A stretch of DNA of 64,000 nucleotides, from contig NZ_CP115671.1 in NCBI RefSeq assembly GCF_027886425.1, forward strand, positions 2,356,001 to 2,420,000. Direction: 5' to 3'. The position numbers and the translations under genes are program-made. The notes beneath the pieces were generated by a model. That model was given only the letters and a program-made list of their open reading frames with translations, searched no databases and was not told where the DNA came from. This DNA comes from Brevundimonas vesicularis (GTDB lineage Bacteria > Pseudomonadota > Alphaproteobacteria > Caulobacterales > Caulobacteraceae). Numbering within the stretch: position 1 is the stretch's first letter; the number at the start of each line of letters is the position of its first letter. This document shows, in pieces, positions 1-7,719 of this stretch.

Positions 1-3000
1 GATGCGGACCCGCTCCGGACGCCCCTGCCCCGCCGGCCATTGCAGCACGAACCCGCCCGGCGGGGTCGCCTCGCCGCCCAAGGTCAGCACATACCCCTGC
101 CGTTCCTTGCGATAGCCATAGGTCAGCGGCCCGTAGGCGGTGCGCAGATCCCGCACCCCGACACCCTCTGCCGTATCCAGCCAGGCCTCCGGCACCCCCG
201 CCGCAAGCACCAGGGAATGGTCGCGGTCCCGCTCATAGGCAAACAGGTCCAAGGCCGAGCGGATATAGTCCGAGCTGATCCAGGCGTGCGGCATGTCGCC
301 GATGAAGCGTGGCTCGCGCTTTTCCCGCCCCACCACCTCGGCCCAGCCGTTCCAGGCCTTGGGCCTGCGGTCGGCCATCAGGAAATCCAGCACATCCAGC
401 GCGCGGTCCTTCTGACCCAGCCGCACATAGGCGCCGACCAGCCGCCATTCGTAGGGGGTGTAGTCCTTCCACGCCGTGCGGTTGGTCAGACGGTTCTGGA
501 AGTTTTCCCAGTAGCGATCAAAGGTTCGCGCCAGAAGCTCGGGCGGCAGATTATCCTGTTCGCCCGCTGGAGACAGGGCGATGGTGGTCGAGGTGGCGTC
601 GAAATCGCCCCGGTCCGCAGCGCCGGCGATCCAGTCAATGCCATGATGGGCCGCCGTCGCCGTGATCGACGCCCGGATGTTGGCGGCGAACTGATCGCGC
701 GCCTGCGCATAGCGGACGGCGGCGTCCGCATCGCCCAAGGTCTCGGCGATGAAGACCGCATCCTTATAGCCCAGCAGCCCCCAGAAATCGTCCCAGTAGG
801 AATAGGCCGCCTTGTCCGAATAACCCTCGTGGCTGATCGTCGGCGGCAAGAGGCCGTACAGGTAACGCTGGTCCGGCGCCTGGAAGGCCGCCGTCCGGGT
901 CGAGGCGCGCAGTTCGTCCATATAGGTGATCGCCTTCTGCACCTGCGGCCAGACCTGGCGCAGCAGGGCTTCGTCCCTGGTGTAGCGATAGGTCTCGGCG
1001 GCCAGGAAAACGAATTCGCCGTGGCTGTCGTTCTCAGGCACCGGATCGGCGCCGCGCGCATCGACGCAGCACGGGACCTTGCCGTTCTCGAACACATAGG
1101 GGGCGTACCAGCGCAGATAGTCGGCCGAATGCTCGGCCATGCCCAGCCGGTTCAGCCCCTCGGCCATCATGGCCCCGTCGCGGATCCAGGAGCGGTTGTA
1201 GCTGCGCGTGCCCGGCTGCAGGATCGGCCCCTGACGCGACATCAGCATATGGGCCAGCGAAGATTTCAGCGCGTCCTCGATCCGCTGGGCGGCGGGCGGC
1301 AGGGTCAGATCCACCCGATCCAGTTTCGCGCGCCATTCGGCCGCCAGCCGGGTCTCGACCGCCTCCAGCACAGCCCCCGCCTGCCCCACCGGCTCGGGCG
1401 CCAGATCCTCGCCGGACAGTTGCGAGACCCAGCCGACCGTGCGCGTCTCTCCGGGCTGCAGGGTGACGTCATAGGTCATGGCGCCGGCGGCCAGGCCGGT
1501 CGCGTCCGTCGTTGTCAGGGCCTCGACGGCCGGTCGCCGCGCGGACGGTAGGATCAGGGACTGCGGATCGCTGCCGGCGTCGAAGGTCGCCAGCGTGACC
1601 TGATCCGGGGTCGCCAGCGGCTGCACCCGCACCGTGTCGTTCAGCTTTAGTTCGGCGCCGTCCCAGCCGATCGTCTCCACCGGGCTGACGCCGCCGGGAA
1701 TGGCCAGGAACTGACGCGGCGCATTCACCTGCATCGGGCGCGCGGCCAGGGCCAGGGTCAGAGTGCGCGGCCGGCTGGAGGTGTTGGTCAGGTCGTAACG
1801 GCCCCACAGTTGCGCCTGATCGGCCGGTCCGTCGGCGAAGCTGGTGATCTTCAGCGTCCAGTCGTCGGCGGCCCAGGTCACGGACGGGATCGGCAGGTCG
1901 CCGTCCTTCAGCCCCTGTTCGATATTGACGTCGGCCCAAGTGATCAGCCGGCCGTTGTCGACGACGAAGGGTTCGATACTGGGTCCGGCGCGGCGCAGCT
2001 CGATGGCGCCGTCCTCGCCGATCAGGCCGCTCTCGCCGCCTCCATCGACACCGACCAGGGTCCAGTATGACTGCTCGCCGGAGAAGCCGCGCGGATAAAG
2101 GCCGCGCCGGTTCTCCTTGGCCACCGCCTCAAGGAACACTGTGGGATCTGCGCCGAAGGCCAGCGGTTCGACCTCGATCTCGTTCAGGGCATAGGTCGTC
2201 GCCTGGGTCGCGCCCAGTCGTTGGCCCGCGCCGGATGAACCAACCACGTCCGGCGCCGGAGCGGGCTTCAGCGGTTCCAGTCTCAGCCAGCGCGCCGTCG
2301 CCTCGGGCGTCATCAGCCAGTCAATGCCGCCATTGCCGCCCGTGACTGTCGTCAGCGGCCGCCAGTCGCGTCCGTCCAGAGAGGTGGAAACGCGATAGTC
2401 GCTCGCCGCCCCCCGCTCGCCCCACCGCAGGGTCAGGCCGCCGAACTCGCGCTCGTAGCCCAGGTCCAATGTCAGGGCCGACGCCTCCCCCACCGGCGGG
2501 GTCCAAGCGGTCTTGGGGTCCAGATCGACGGCGTTGGCGGCGGTCGATTCCGTGCGTCCATCGCTGGCCACCGGCTGGGGCGGAACCGGGGGATCGACCG
2601 GCAGGGCGCGCAGGGTCAGTTCGTCGATCTCGACCGAGCCTTTGCCACCTTCGGCCGCGACCACGACGAACTCGACCCGCTCGGCGCGACGCAGAATGGT
2701 TTCAGGGCTTGGCCCCCAGGCTTTGGAGACCTGACGGCGTTTGATGACGAACTTGGTCCAGCCATCGGGAAAGTCGTAGCGGGCCGTCTGCTTCCACCAG
2801 ACATTGTCGGCGGAGGCGTCGGTCAGCTTGACCTCGAAGGTATTGGTCGGCCCGGCGCCCCGCACCCAGAAGCTGATCTCGTAGTTGTCGGGCAGTTCGA
2901 ACGGCAGCGGCCGGCTGAGCACCGCATAACCCGCCTTGCCGTCGAAATCGTAATCGAGCCGCACCGCTTTCCCGTCATGGCCGGCGACGGCGGAGACGGC

Positions 3001-3141
3001 GGCGTGAACGTCGGTCGAGGCGCTGGCCTCCCACCGCGCCGCGTCGTCCATGCTGTCGAGGACGCGCGTCTCCTGGGCGACGACGGGCGCGGCCAGGGCG
3101 AGGGTCAGGACCGAGGCGGCGGCCAGCAGGAGATTACGCAT
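1..3141 (-). CDS. Discoidin-domain (alpha/alpha)6 putative glycosidase, partial
   Basis: The gene starts with ATG at 3141 and runs off the left edge in frame, so 1047 codons are visible and the C-terminus is missing. A signal peptide (about residues 1-22, ending in VVAQ) implies export. Residues about 25-165 look like a carbohydrate-binding beta-sandwich (many W/Y/F and D-N residues), and residues about 180-310 resemble an F5/8 type C (discoidin) domain. From about residue 600 the sequence resembles an (alpha/alpha)6 glycosidase, with a SYNRSWIRDGAMM segment near residue 645 and a downstream PENDSHGEF segment. It is the last visible gene of the LacI-controlled operon, 18 bp after the second permease. 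The role is inferred: periplasmic or outer-surface cleavage of the same glycan. I cannot assign a GH family, and catalytic residues are not proven. Confidence 0.8.
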   Translation of the reverse strand, partial: MRNLLLAAASVLTLALAAPVVAQETRVLDSMDDAARWEASASTDVHAAVSAVAGHDGKAVRLDYDFDGKAGYAVLSRPLPFELPDNYEISFWVRGAGPTNTFEVKLTDASADNVWWKQTARYDFPDGWTKFVIKRRQVSKAWGPSPETILRRAERVEFVVVAAEGGKGSVEIDELTLRALPVDPPVPPQPVASDGRTESTAANAVDLDPKTAWTPPVGEASALTLDLGYEREFGGLTLRWGERGAASDYRVSTSLDGRDWRPLTTVTGGNGGIDWLMTPEATARWLRLEPLKPAPAPDVVGSSGAGQRLGATQATTYALNEIEVEPLAFGADPTVFLEAVAKENRRGLYPRGFSGEQSYWTLVGVDGGGESGLIGEDGAIELRRAGPSIEPFVVDNGRLITWADVNIEQGLKDGDLPIPSVTWAADDWTLKITSFADGPADQAQLWGRYDLTNTSSRPRTLTLALAARPMQVNAPRQFLAIPGGVSPVETIGWDGAELKLNDTVRVQPLATPDQVTLATFDAGSDPQSLILPSARRPAVEALTTTDATGLAAGAMTYDVTLQPGETRTVGWVSQLSGEDLAPEPVGQAGAVLEAVETRLAAEWRAKLDRVDLTLPPAAQRIEDALKSSLAHMLMSRQGPILQPGTRSYNRSWIRDGAMMAEGLNRLGMAEHSADYLRWYAPYVFENGKVPCCVDARGADPVPENDSHGEFVFLAAETYRYTRDEALLRQVWPQVQKAITYMDELRASTRTAAFQAPDQRYLYGLLPPTISHEGYSDKAAYSYWDDFWGLLGYKDAVFIAETLGDADAAVRYAQARDQFAANIRASITATAAHHGIDWIAGAADRGDFDATSTTIALSPAGEQDNLPPELLARTFDRYWENFQNRLTNRTAWKDYTPYEWRLVGAYVRLGQKDRALDVLDFLMADRRPKAWNGWAEVVGREKREPRFIGDMPHAWISSDYIRSALDLFAYERDRDHSLVLAAGVPEAWLDTAEGVGVRDLRTAYGPLTYGYRKERQGYVLTLGGEATPPGGFVLQWPAGQGRPERVRI

Positions 3142-3159
3142 CGAAACTCGCAGTTCTGG

Positions 3160-3975
3160 TCAGCCCTTCACGCTGCCCGCGAGCATGCCGCGGATGTAGT
3201 AGGGTTGCAGGGCGAGGAAGAGGATCAGCACGGGTGCGACCGTGACGACGGCGCCGGCCATCATCAGTTCGATGTCCTGCACATGCTCGCGCGACAGGGC
3301 CGCCAGCGCCACCGGCAGGGTATAGTTCGACTGATCCGTCAGGATGATCAGGGGCCACAGGAAGTCGTTCCAGCTGCCCAGGAAGACGAACAGGCCCAGT
3401 GTCACGATGATCGGCTGCAAGGTCGGCAGCACGACGCGGCGGAAGATCTGGCCCTCGCTGGCGCCGTCGATCCGCGCGGCCTCCAGCATCTCGTCGGGAA
3501 TGCTCAGCGCATACTGGCGCACCAGAAACAGGCCGAAGATCGACGCCAGCCATGGCACCAACGCCCCGGCGTAGGTATTCACCAGCCCCATCCCCTTCAG
3601 CATCAGGAACAACGGCAGGGTGCCGATCTGGGCCGGCACCACCAGGGCGGCGACCAGGAACTGGAATAGCCGCTCACGCCCGGCGAACTTCAGCTTGGCG
3701 AAGGCGTAGCCGGCCGGAACCGTGAACCCCAGCGCCAGGATGGTCGCCAGTGTCGCCAGGGCGAAGCTGTTCCAGAGATACCGCCCCATGCCTTGGTTAA
3801 GGAACAGGTCGCGATAATGCTCCAGCGTCCAATGTGACGGCAGCAGCGGCGGCGGGAAGACGGCCGCCTCGCCGGTCGCCATGAAGCTGACCGACACCAT
3901 CCAGACCAGCGGGAACAGGACGATCAGGGCGATCAGCGCGACGGCGAGGTTGAGCAGGATGGCGCGGATTTTCAT
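3160..3975 (-). CDS. Carbohydrate ABC transporter permease, MalG type
   Basis: The 271-residue protein is an inner-membrane permease of the CUT1 sugar importer class. About six hydrophobic segments are visible, starting with residues 6-28. The EAA loop that docks the ATPase lies at about residues 164-190 (EAARIDGAS, then LP). The ATG at 3975 overlaps the stop of the preceding permease (ATGA), indicating translational coupling. A longer in-frame upstream extension was rejected because it runs through the neighbouring permease gene. The partners are the MalF-type permease and the binding lipoprotein just upstream. No ATP-binding subunit is visible in the window; it may lie beyond the left edge or be shared. 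Confidence 0.93.
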   Translation of the reverse strand: MKIRAILLNLAVALIALIVLFPLVWMVSVSFMATGEAAVFPPPLLPSHWTLEHYRDLFLNQGMGRYLWNSFALATLATILALGFTVPAGYAFAKLKFAGRERLFQFLVAALVVPAQIGTLPLFLMLKGMGLVNTYAGALVPWLASIFGLFLVRQYALSIPDEMLEAARIDGASEGQIFRRVVLPTLQPIIVTLGLFVFLGSWNDFLWPLIILTDQSNYTLPVALAALSREHVQDIELMMAGAVVTVAPVLILFLALQPYYIRGMLAGSVKG

Positions 3976-4916
3976 TGATACGCCCCTACGCGCTTGGCGA
4001 CCGCCAACTGGACCAGGGTGATCGCCAGGATGCACAGGAACAGGACGAAGGCGACGGCGCTGGCGGAGCCCAGGTTCCACCATTTGAAGCCCTCTTCGTA
4101 CATGAAGTAGAGCACCGTCACCGTGCTCTGGGCCGGTCCGCCCTGCGTCATCACATAGGGTTCGGCGAACAGCTGGAAGAAGCTGGCGACCGAGATGATC
4201 GAGACCAGCAGCATGGTTGGAGCGATGGCCGGCAGGGTCACATGGCGGAACTGCTTCCACGACCCGGCGCCGTCGATGCGCGCGGCCTCGTACAGATCGT
4301 CCGGCACGGTCTGAAGCACCGCCAGGAAGATCAGCATATTGTATCCGAAGATCTTCCAGACCACGAACATCAGGATCGCCGGAATGGAGGTCGATGGGTC
4401 GCCCAGCCAATCCACGGCCGGCAGGCCGAGACTCTCCAGCCCCCAGTTGATGACGCCGTAGCGGGTGTGCAGCAGATAGCGCCAGACCACCGCCGTCGCG
4501 ACCAAAGTCGTGACATAGGGGGCGAAGAACATCACCCGCCAGATCGGCCGCCACTTCACGACCCGCGCGTTCAGGATCACCGCCGCCGCCAGGGACGCGG
4601 CGATGGACAGGGGCACGCCGAGGACGGCGAAGGTCAGGGTGTTCTTCATCGCCCCCCAGAACAGGGGATTGGTCAGCAGCCGCTCATAGTTCTGCAAGCC
4701 CACGAAACGCAGGTTGTCCAGGTTCGCCAGGGCGTAGATGTCGAAGTCGGTCAGGCTGAGCAGCAGGGCCGCGATCACCGGAATGGCGAAGAACAGGCCG
4801 ATGGCGAGCATGGCCGGGGCGACGAAGGCCCAGGCGGCCCGCTCGCGCGCGCCGCGTCCACGCGACGGCTTAACGCTGGCCCCCGCCTTCGACAATGTCG
4901 GATCGGCGACGGTCAT
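3972..4916 (-). CDS. Carbohydrate ABC transporter permease, MalF type
   Basis: The 314-residue inner-membrane permease has a basic, serine/proline-rich N-terminus (about residues 1-27), followed by six predicted membrane segments. Its EAA motif sits at about residues 210-217 (EAARIDGA). It forms the heterodimer with the MalG-type subunit encoded immediately downstream, with a 4-bp start/stop overlap on each side (4913-4916 and 3972-3975). Family membership (binding-protein-dependent transport, CUT1) is clear. The substrate is inferred only from context, namely the GH144-like enzyme in the same operon. Confidence 0.93.
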   Translation of the reverse strand: MTVADPTLSKAGASVKPSRGRGARERAAWAFVAPAMLAIGLFFAIPVIAALLLSLTDFDIYALANLDNLRFVGLQNYERLLTNPLFWGAMKNTLTFAVLGVPLSIAASLAAAVILNARVVKWRPIWRVMFFAPYVTTLVATAVVWRYLLHTRYGVINWGLESLGLPAVDWLGDPSTSIPAILMFVVWKIFGYNMLIFLAVLQTVPDDLYEAARIDGAGSWKQFRHVTLPAIAPTMLLVSIISVASFFQLFAEPYVMTQGGPAQSTVTVLYFMYEEGFKWWNLGSASAVAFVLFLCILAITLVQLAVAKRVGAYQ

Positions 4917-6181
4917 ACGGCCCTGCCCTGTTCCATCATCCAGCGGCGTTTTTCCAGCAGGCGATCGGCGCGACGGTCGATCTCGGCGGCGGCGGTCTCA
5001 GGCGTATATTCGCCACGCACCATCCGTTCGGCGACGATCTGCATCTCCGTGACGATCCGCTCCCATTCCGGCACCTTGGGCACGGCCTTGGCGCGCGCCA
5101 GCTGGCCACGAAACGGCGCCAGCATGGGGTCGCGCTCCACGCCCGCGATGTCCCAGGCGCTCTGGCGTGCGGGCAGATCGCCGACGATGGTATTGAACCG
5201 GGCCTGCACCGCCGGTTCGGACAGATAGCGGACCAGGGCCCAGGCCGCCTCCTGGTGCGGGGAGGATTTGAAGACCGCCAGGCTGGACCCGCCCGGCGCC
5301 GAGGCACCTAGGCCGTTCGGTCCCGGCACGCCCGCCGTGGCCCAGTTCGGCTGGAACGACGCGGGCAGCTTGCTGCGGAAATCGCCCACGCTCCACGGGC
5401 CCGAGAAGTAGAAGCTGAAATAGCCCCTGGCGAACTCGGTCCAGACGTTGGAAATCTGGGTCGACGAGGCCAGCGGCGCCAACTGCTCGTCGAACAGGCT
5501 GCGGTAGAAGGCCAAGGCCGCGACGAAGCCGGGGTTGGAGAAGTTTCCGCGCGTATCCCGATCCCTCAGCAGCGGCTCATCGATCTGAAGCCCGAAGGTC
5601 AGAAGCTGCTCGAACTCGTTCAACGGCAGCAAGATGGCGTAGTTGTCGCCGGCCGCCACACGCTTGATCGCATGCATGGCCCGCTTCCACTCGGCCCAGT
5701 CTTCGGGCGGCGCGTCGAAGCCGGCCCGCGCCAGCAGATCCTTGCGATAGAACAAAAGCCGTGTGTCGACATACCAGGGTGTGGTCATGGCGCGGCCGGC
5801 GATTTCGTTGGTCTCCAGCACCGCCGGAAACTGATCGGTCAGCAGGTTCGCGGCCTCAGCCGGGGTCGGCGACAGGGCGCCGATGGCGGTCAGCTCCGCC
5901 ACCCAGGTATTGCCGATCTGGCTGACGTCCGGCAGCGAGGCCCCGGCATAGGCGGTCAGCAGCTTTTCGTGCGCGGCCGTCCACGGCAGGGGCTGGACCG
6001 AGACGCGGACGCCCGGATTGCGGCGCTCGAACTCGGGCATCAACTGGCCCACCGTCCCACCCTCATTGCCCATGGCCCAGAAGCTCAGCACGGTCTCGCC
6101 ATCACGGCGCGGGGTGCAGGCCGCAGCCGCCCCTCCCGCCATCAGGGCCAGCGCGCTGCGTCTGTGGGCCGTCAAACTCAT
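4913..6181 (-). CDS. Extracellular solute-binding lipoprotein, family 1
   Basis: The 422-residue sugar-binding protein feeds the ABC importer. The N-terminus is basic, then hydrophobic, then AAAAC with the likely lipidated Cys at residue 22, so it should be anchored in the periplasm. The region after the signal (VLSFWAMG, then VSVQPLPW) matches the start of family 1 binding proteins such as MalE/UgpB relatives. The ATG at 6181 overlaps the stop of the GH144-like gene by 4 bp (6178-6181). A longer in-frame frame reaching 7057 is a read-through shadow of that enzyme gene and was discarded. Specificity is not readable from sequence; an oligosaccharide released by the co-encoded glycosidases is the inference. 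Confidence 0.92.
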   Translation of the reverse strand: MSLTAHRRSALALMAGGAAAACTPRRDGETVLSFWAMGNEGGTVGQLMPEFERRNPGVRVSVQPLPWTAAHEKLLTAYAGASLPDVSQIGNTWVAELTAIGALSPTPAEAANLLTDQFPAVLETNEIAGRAMTTPWYVDTRLLFYRKDLLARAGFDAPPEDWAEWKRAMHAIKRVAAGDNYAILLPLNEFEQLLTFGLQIDEPLLRDRDTRGNFSNPGFVAALAFYRSLFDEQLAPLASSTQISNVWTEFARGYFSFYFSGPWSVGDFRSKLPASFQPNWATAGVPGPNGLGASAPGGSSLAVFKSSPHQEAAWALVRYLSEPAVQARFNTIVGDLPARQSAWDIAGVERDPMLAPFRGQLARAKAVPKVPEWERIVTEMQIVAERMVRGEYTPETAAAEIDRRADRLLEKRRWMMEQGRAV

Positions 6182-7656
6182 CCGTTCATCCAGCCGCCGG
6201 TGAAGCCCGCGATGTCGAGCGCGCGGCGGATATTGGGCTCGCCGCGCATATAGCGCCAGACGAACTCGGACCTGTGGTTCTCGGTCATGATGACGATCGG
6301 CCCCTGGTCGATGCCCAGATAGTCGCCGTCCACCCAACCCACGCCGTCCACGATCTTGCCGTGCTGCAGCGGTCCGTCGCGCACCGTCAGTGTCGGATTG
6401 AAGCTGTCGAGGAAACCCCACTCGGTATAGACGCCCGCGCCATAGCGCGCCTTCATCGCCTTGACGCAGGGCACGACGATCTCGGGCGCGAAGGCGATGG
6501 AGCTGGCCGCCGCCGTCGGCGCGATGGTGCCGTCGTCGCGCTCGCCCGGACCGCGAGCGGAATAGCTGAAGAACTCGCGCTCCTTGCCGTCGATGATCTG
6601 TTTGAAATCGCCCGGCCCGTCGCAGGCCGTCAGGCCCCAGACCTCGGACGAATAGCCCGCCCAGCCGCCCGGATTGTCGTGAGCGTACTTCTGCTGGGCG
6701 TAGACGGCGCGGCGGCTGTTTTCGAAATAGTCCAAGTATTCGCCCAGCTGGGCCGACTGCCCCCGCATCCAGGCGTCCTGAATGCCGCGGAAGTCGATGA
6801 ACATATGGCTGTACTGATGCCCGAATATGGGCGCGAAATTCAGGTGCCAGCTGCCCCAGCGATCGGTCCAGCTCTCGTCGTAACTGGCCGCCCATTCGTG
6901 CCAGACATTGACCGACACCGGATGGGTCGGGCTGCCGATGGCCAGCAGCAAGACCAGCATCCCTTCGTTGTAGACGTGCCAGTCGGACGGAATGAAGCCG
7001 CTCTCGGGGTGCCAGCCCATGGTGATGCGGTTGTCGCGGATCACGGCCCACGGCCATTCGATCCGTTCATAGATGGCCTGGGCCTTCTGACGGATTTCCG
7101 CCTCGTCCTCATGACGGCCGTCGAAGTAGCGGGCGGCGAACAGCATGCCGCCGATCAGCAGCGCCGTGTCGACGGTGGAGAGCTCGTTCTGCGCGAAACG
7201 CAGCCCGGTCTCCATATCCAGGAAGTGGTAGAAGAAGCCCTTGTACCCCGCCGTGCCGCTGGCCTCCGGGCCCTGCGGCAAATCATGGAAGAAGCGTAGC
7301 GTCGTCAGGGTCCGCTCTCGCGCCTCGGCCCGGCTCATCCAGCCGCGCTCGACGCCCACCGGCCAGCAGGTCAGGGCGAACCCGACAGCCGCCACCGAAC
7401 AGAAGGACGGCGTCGGCCAGCGATCCGGCGTCAGGCCGGTCTTGCGATCCGTGACCTTCTCGAACCAACGGAACGTCCGCTCCTGAAGCTCCTCGATCTC
7501 CTGATCCAGCCGCATCGGCCGTCTCTGCGTCCCATTGACCGCCCCCGTCGCCGCCGCCTGCTGCGCCGCCGCCATCACCGGAAATCCAACGGCCAGAGTC
7601 GCCGCGCCTGTGGTGGTCCGCATCAGGAAGTTTCGACGATTCATGGGCACGCTCAC
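6178..7656 (-). CDS. Glucoamylase-family (GH144-like) secreted enzyme
   Basis: The 492-residue protein carries a twin-arginine-type leader (NRRNFLM, hydrophobic stretch, cleavage near MAAAQQ), so export by Tat is likely. The body matches the bacterial glucoamylase-like domain (Glycoamylase_2): an early FRWFEKV segment, SFCSVAAVGFAL, GFFYHFLDM with a following TVDTALLIGG, and a late SAVGL-like helix set. In this family GH144 members are endo-beta-1,2-glucanases, so beta-1,2-glucan is the favoured but unproven substrate. The start is either GTG 7656 or ATG 7644; neither has a strong Shine-Dalgarno. A strong terminator (7670-7707) stands between it and the upstream TonB receptor, suggesting its expression is damped relative to the receptor. 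Confidence 0.85.
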   Translation of the reverse strand: MSVPMNRRNFLMRTTTGAATLAVGFPVMAAAQQAAATGAVNGTQRRPMRLDQEIEELQERTFRWFEKVTDRKTGLTPDRWPTPSFCSVAAVGFALTCWPVGVERGWMSRAEARERTLTTLRFFHDLPQGPEASGTAGYKGFFYHFLDMETGLRFAQNELSTVDTALLIGGMLFAARYFDGRHEDEAEIRQKAQAIYERIEWPWAVIRDNRITMGWHPESGFIPSDWHVYNEGMLVLLLAIGSPTHPVSVNVWHEWAASYDESWTDRWGSWHLNFAPIFGHQYSHMFIDFRGIQDAWMRGQSAQLGEYLDYFENSRRAVYAQQKYAHDNPGGWAGYSSEVWGLTACDGPGDFKQIIDGKEREFFSYSARGPGERDDGTIAPTAAASSIAFAPEIVVPCVKAMKARYGAGVYTEWGFLDSFNPTLTVRDGPLQHGKIVDGVGWVDGDYLGIDQGPIVIMTENHRSEFVWRYMRGEPNIRRALDIAGFTGGWMNG

Positions 7657-7669
7657 TGGGTCTCAATCG

Positions 7670-7707
7670 AAAAAGAAAGGCCGCCTCGCAACAAGCACGA
7701 GGCGGCC
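7670..7707 (-). terminator. Strong intrinsic terminator inside the glycan operon
   Basis: On the minus strand, a perfect 10-bp stem (GGCCGCCTCG pairing with CGAGGCGGCC, 9-nt loop) is followed directly by TTTCTTTTT. It lies 12 bp after the TonB receptor stop codon and before the GH144-like gene. It should end most transcripts after the receptor, with read-through supplying the enzyme and ABC genes. Confidence 0.85.
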
Positions 7708-7719
7708 CAGGCTCAGGAT

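Noticed and set aside
40..1551. 503-codon plus-strand frame
   Set aside because: It is antisense to the discoidin protein; its sequence is rich in R/G/P with no domain pattern, as expected of a GC-driven shadow.
3975..5228. 417-codon plus-strand frame
   Set aside because: It overlaps the permease and binding-protein genes on the opposite strand and has an H/Q/D/R-rich shadow composition.
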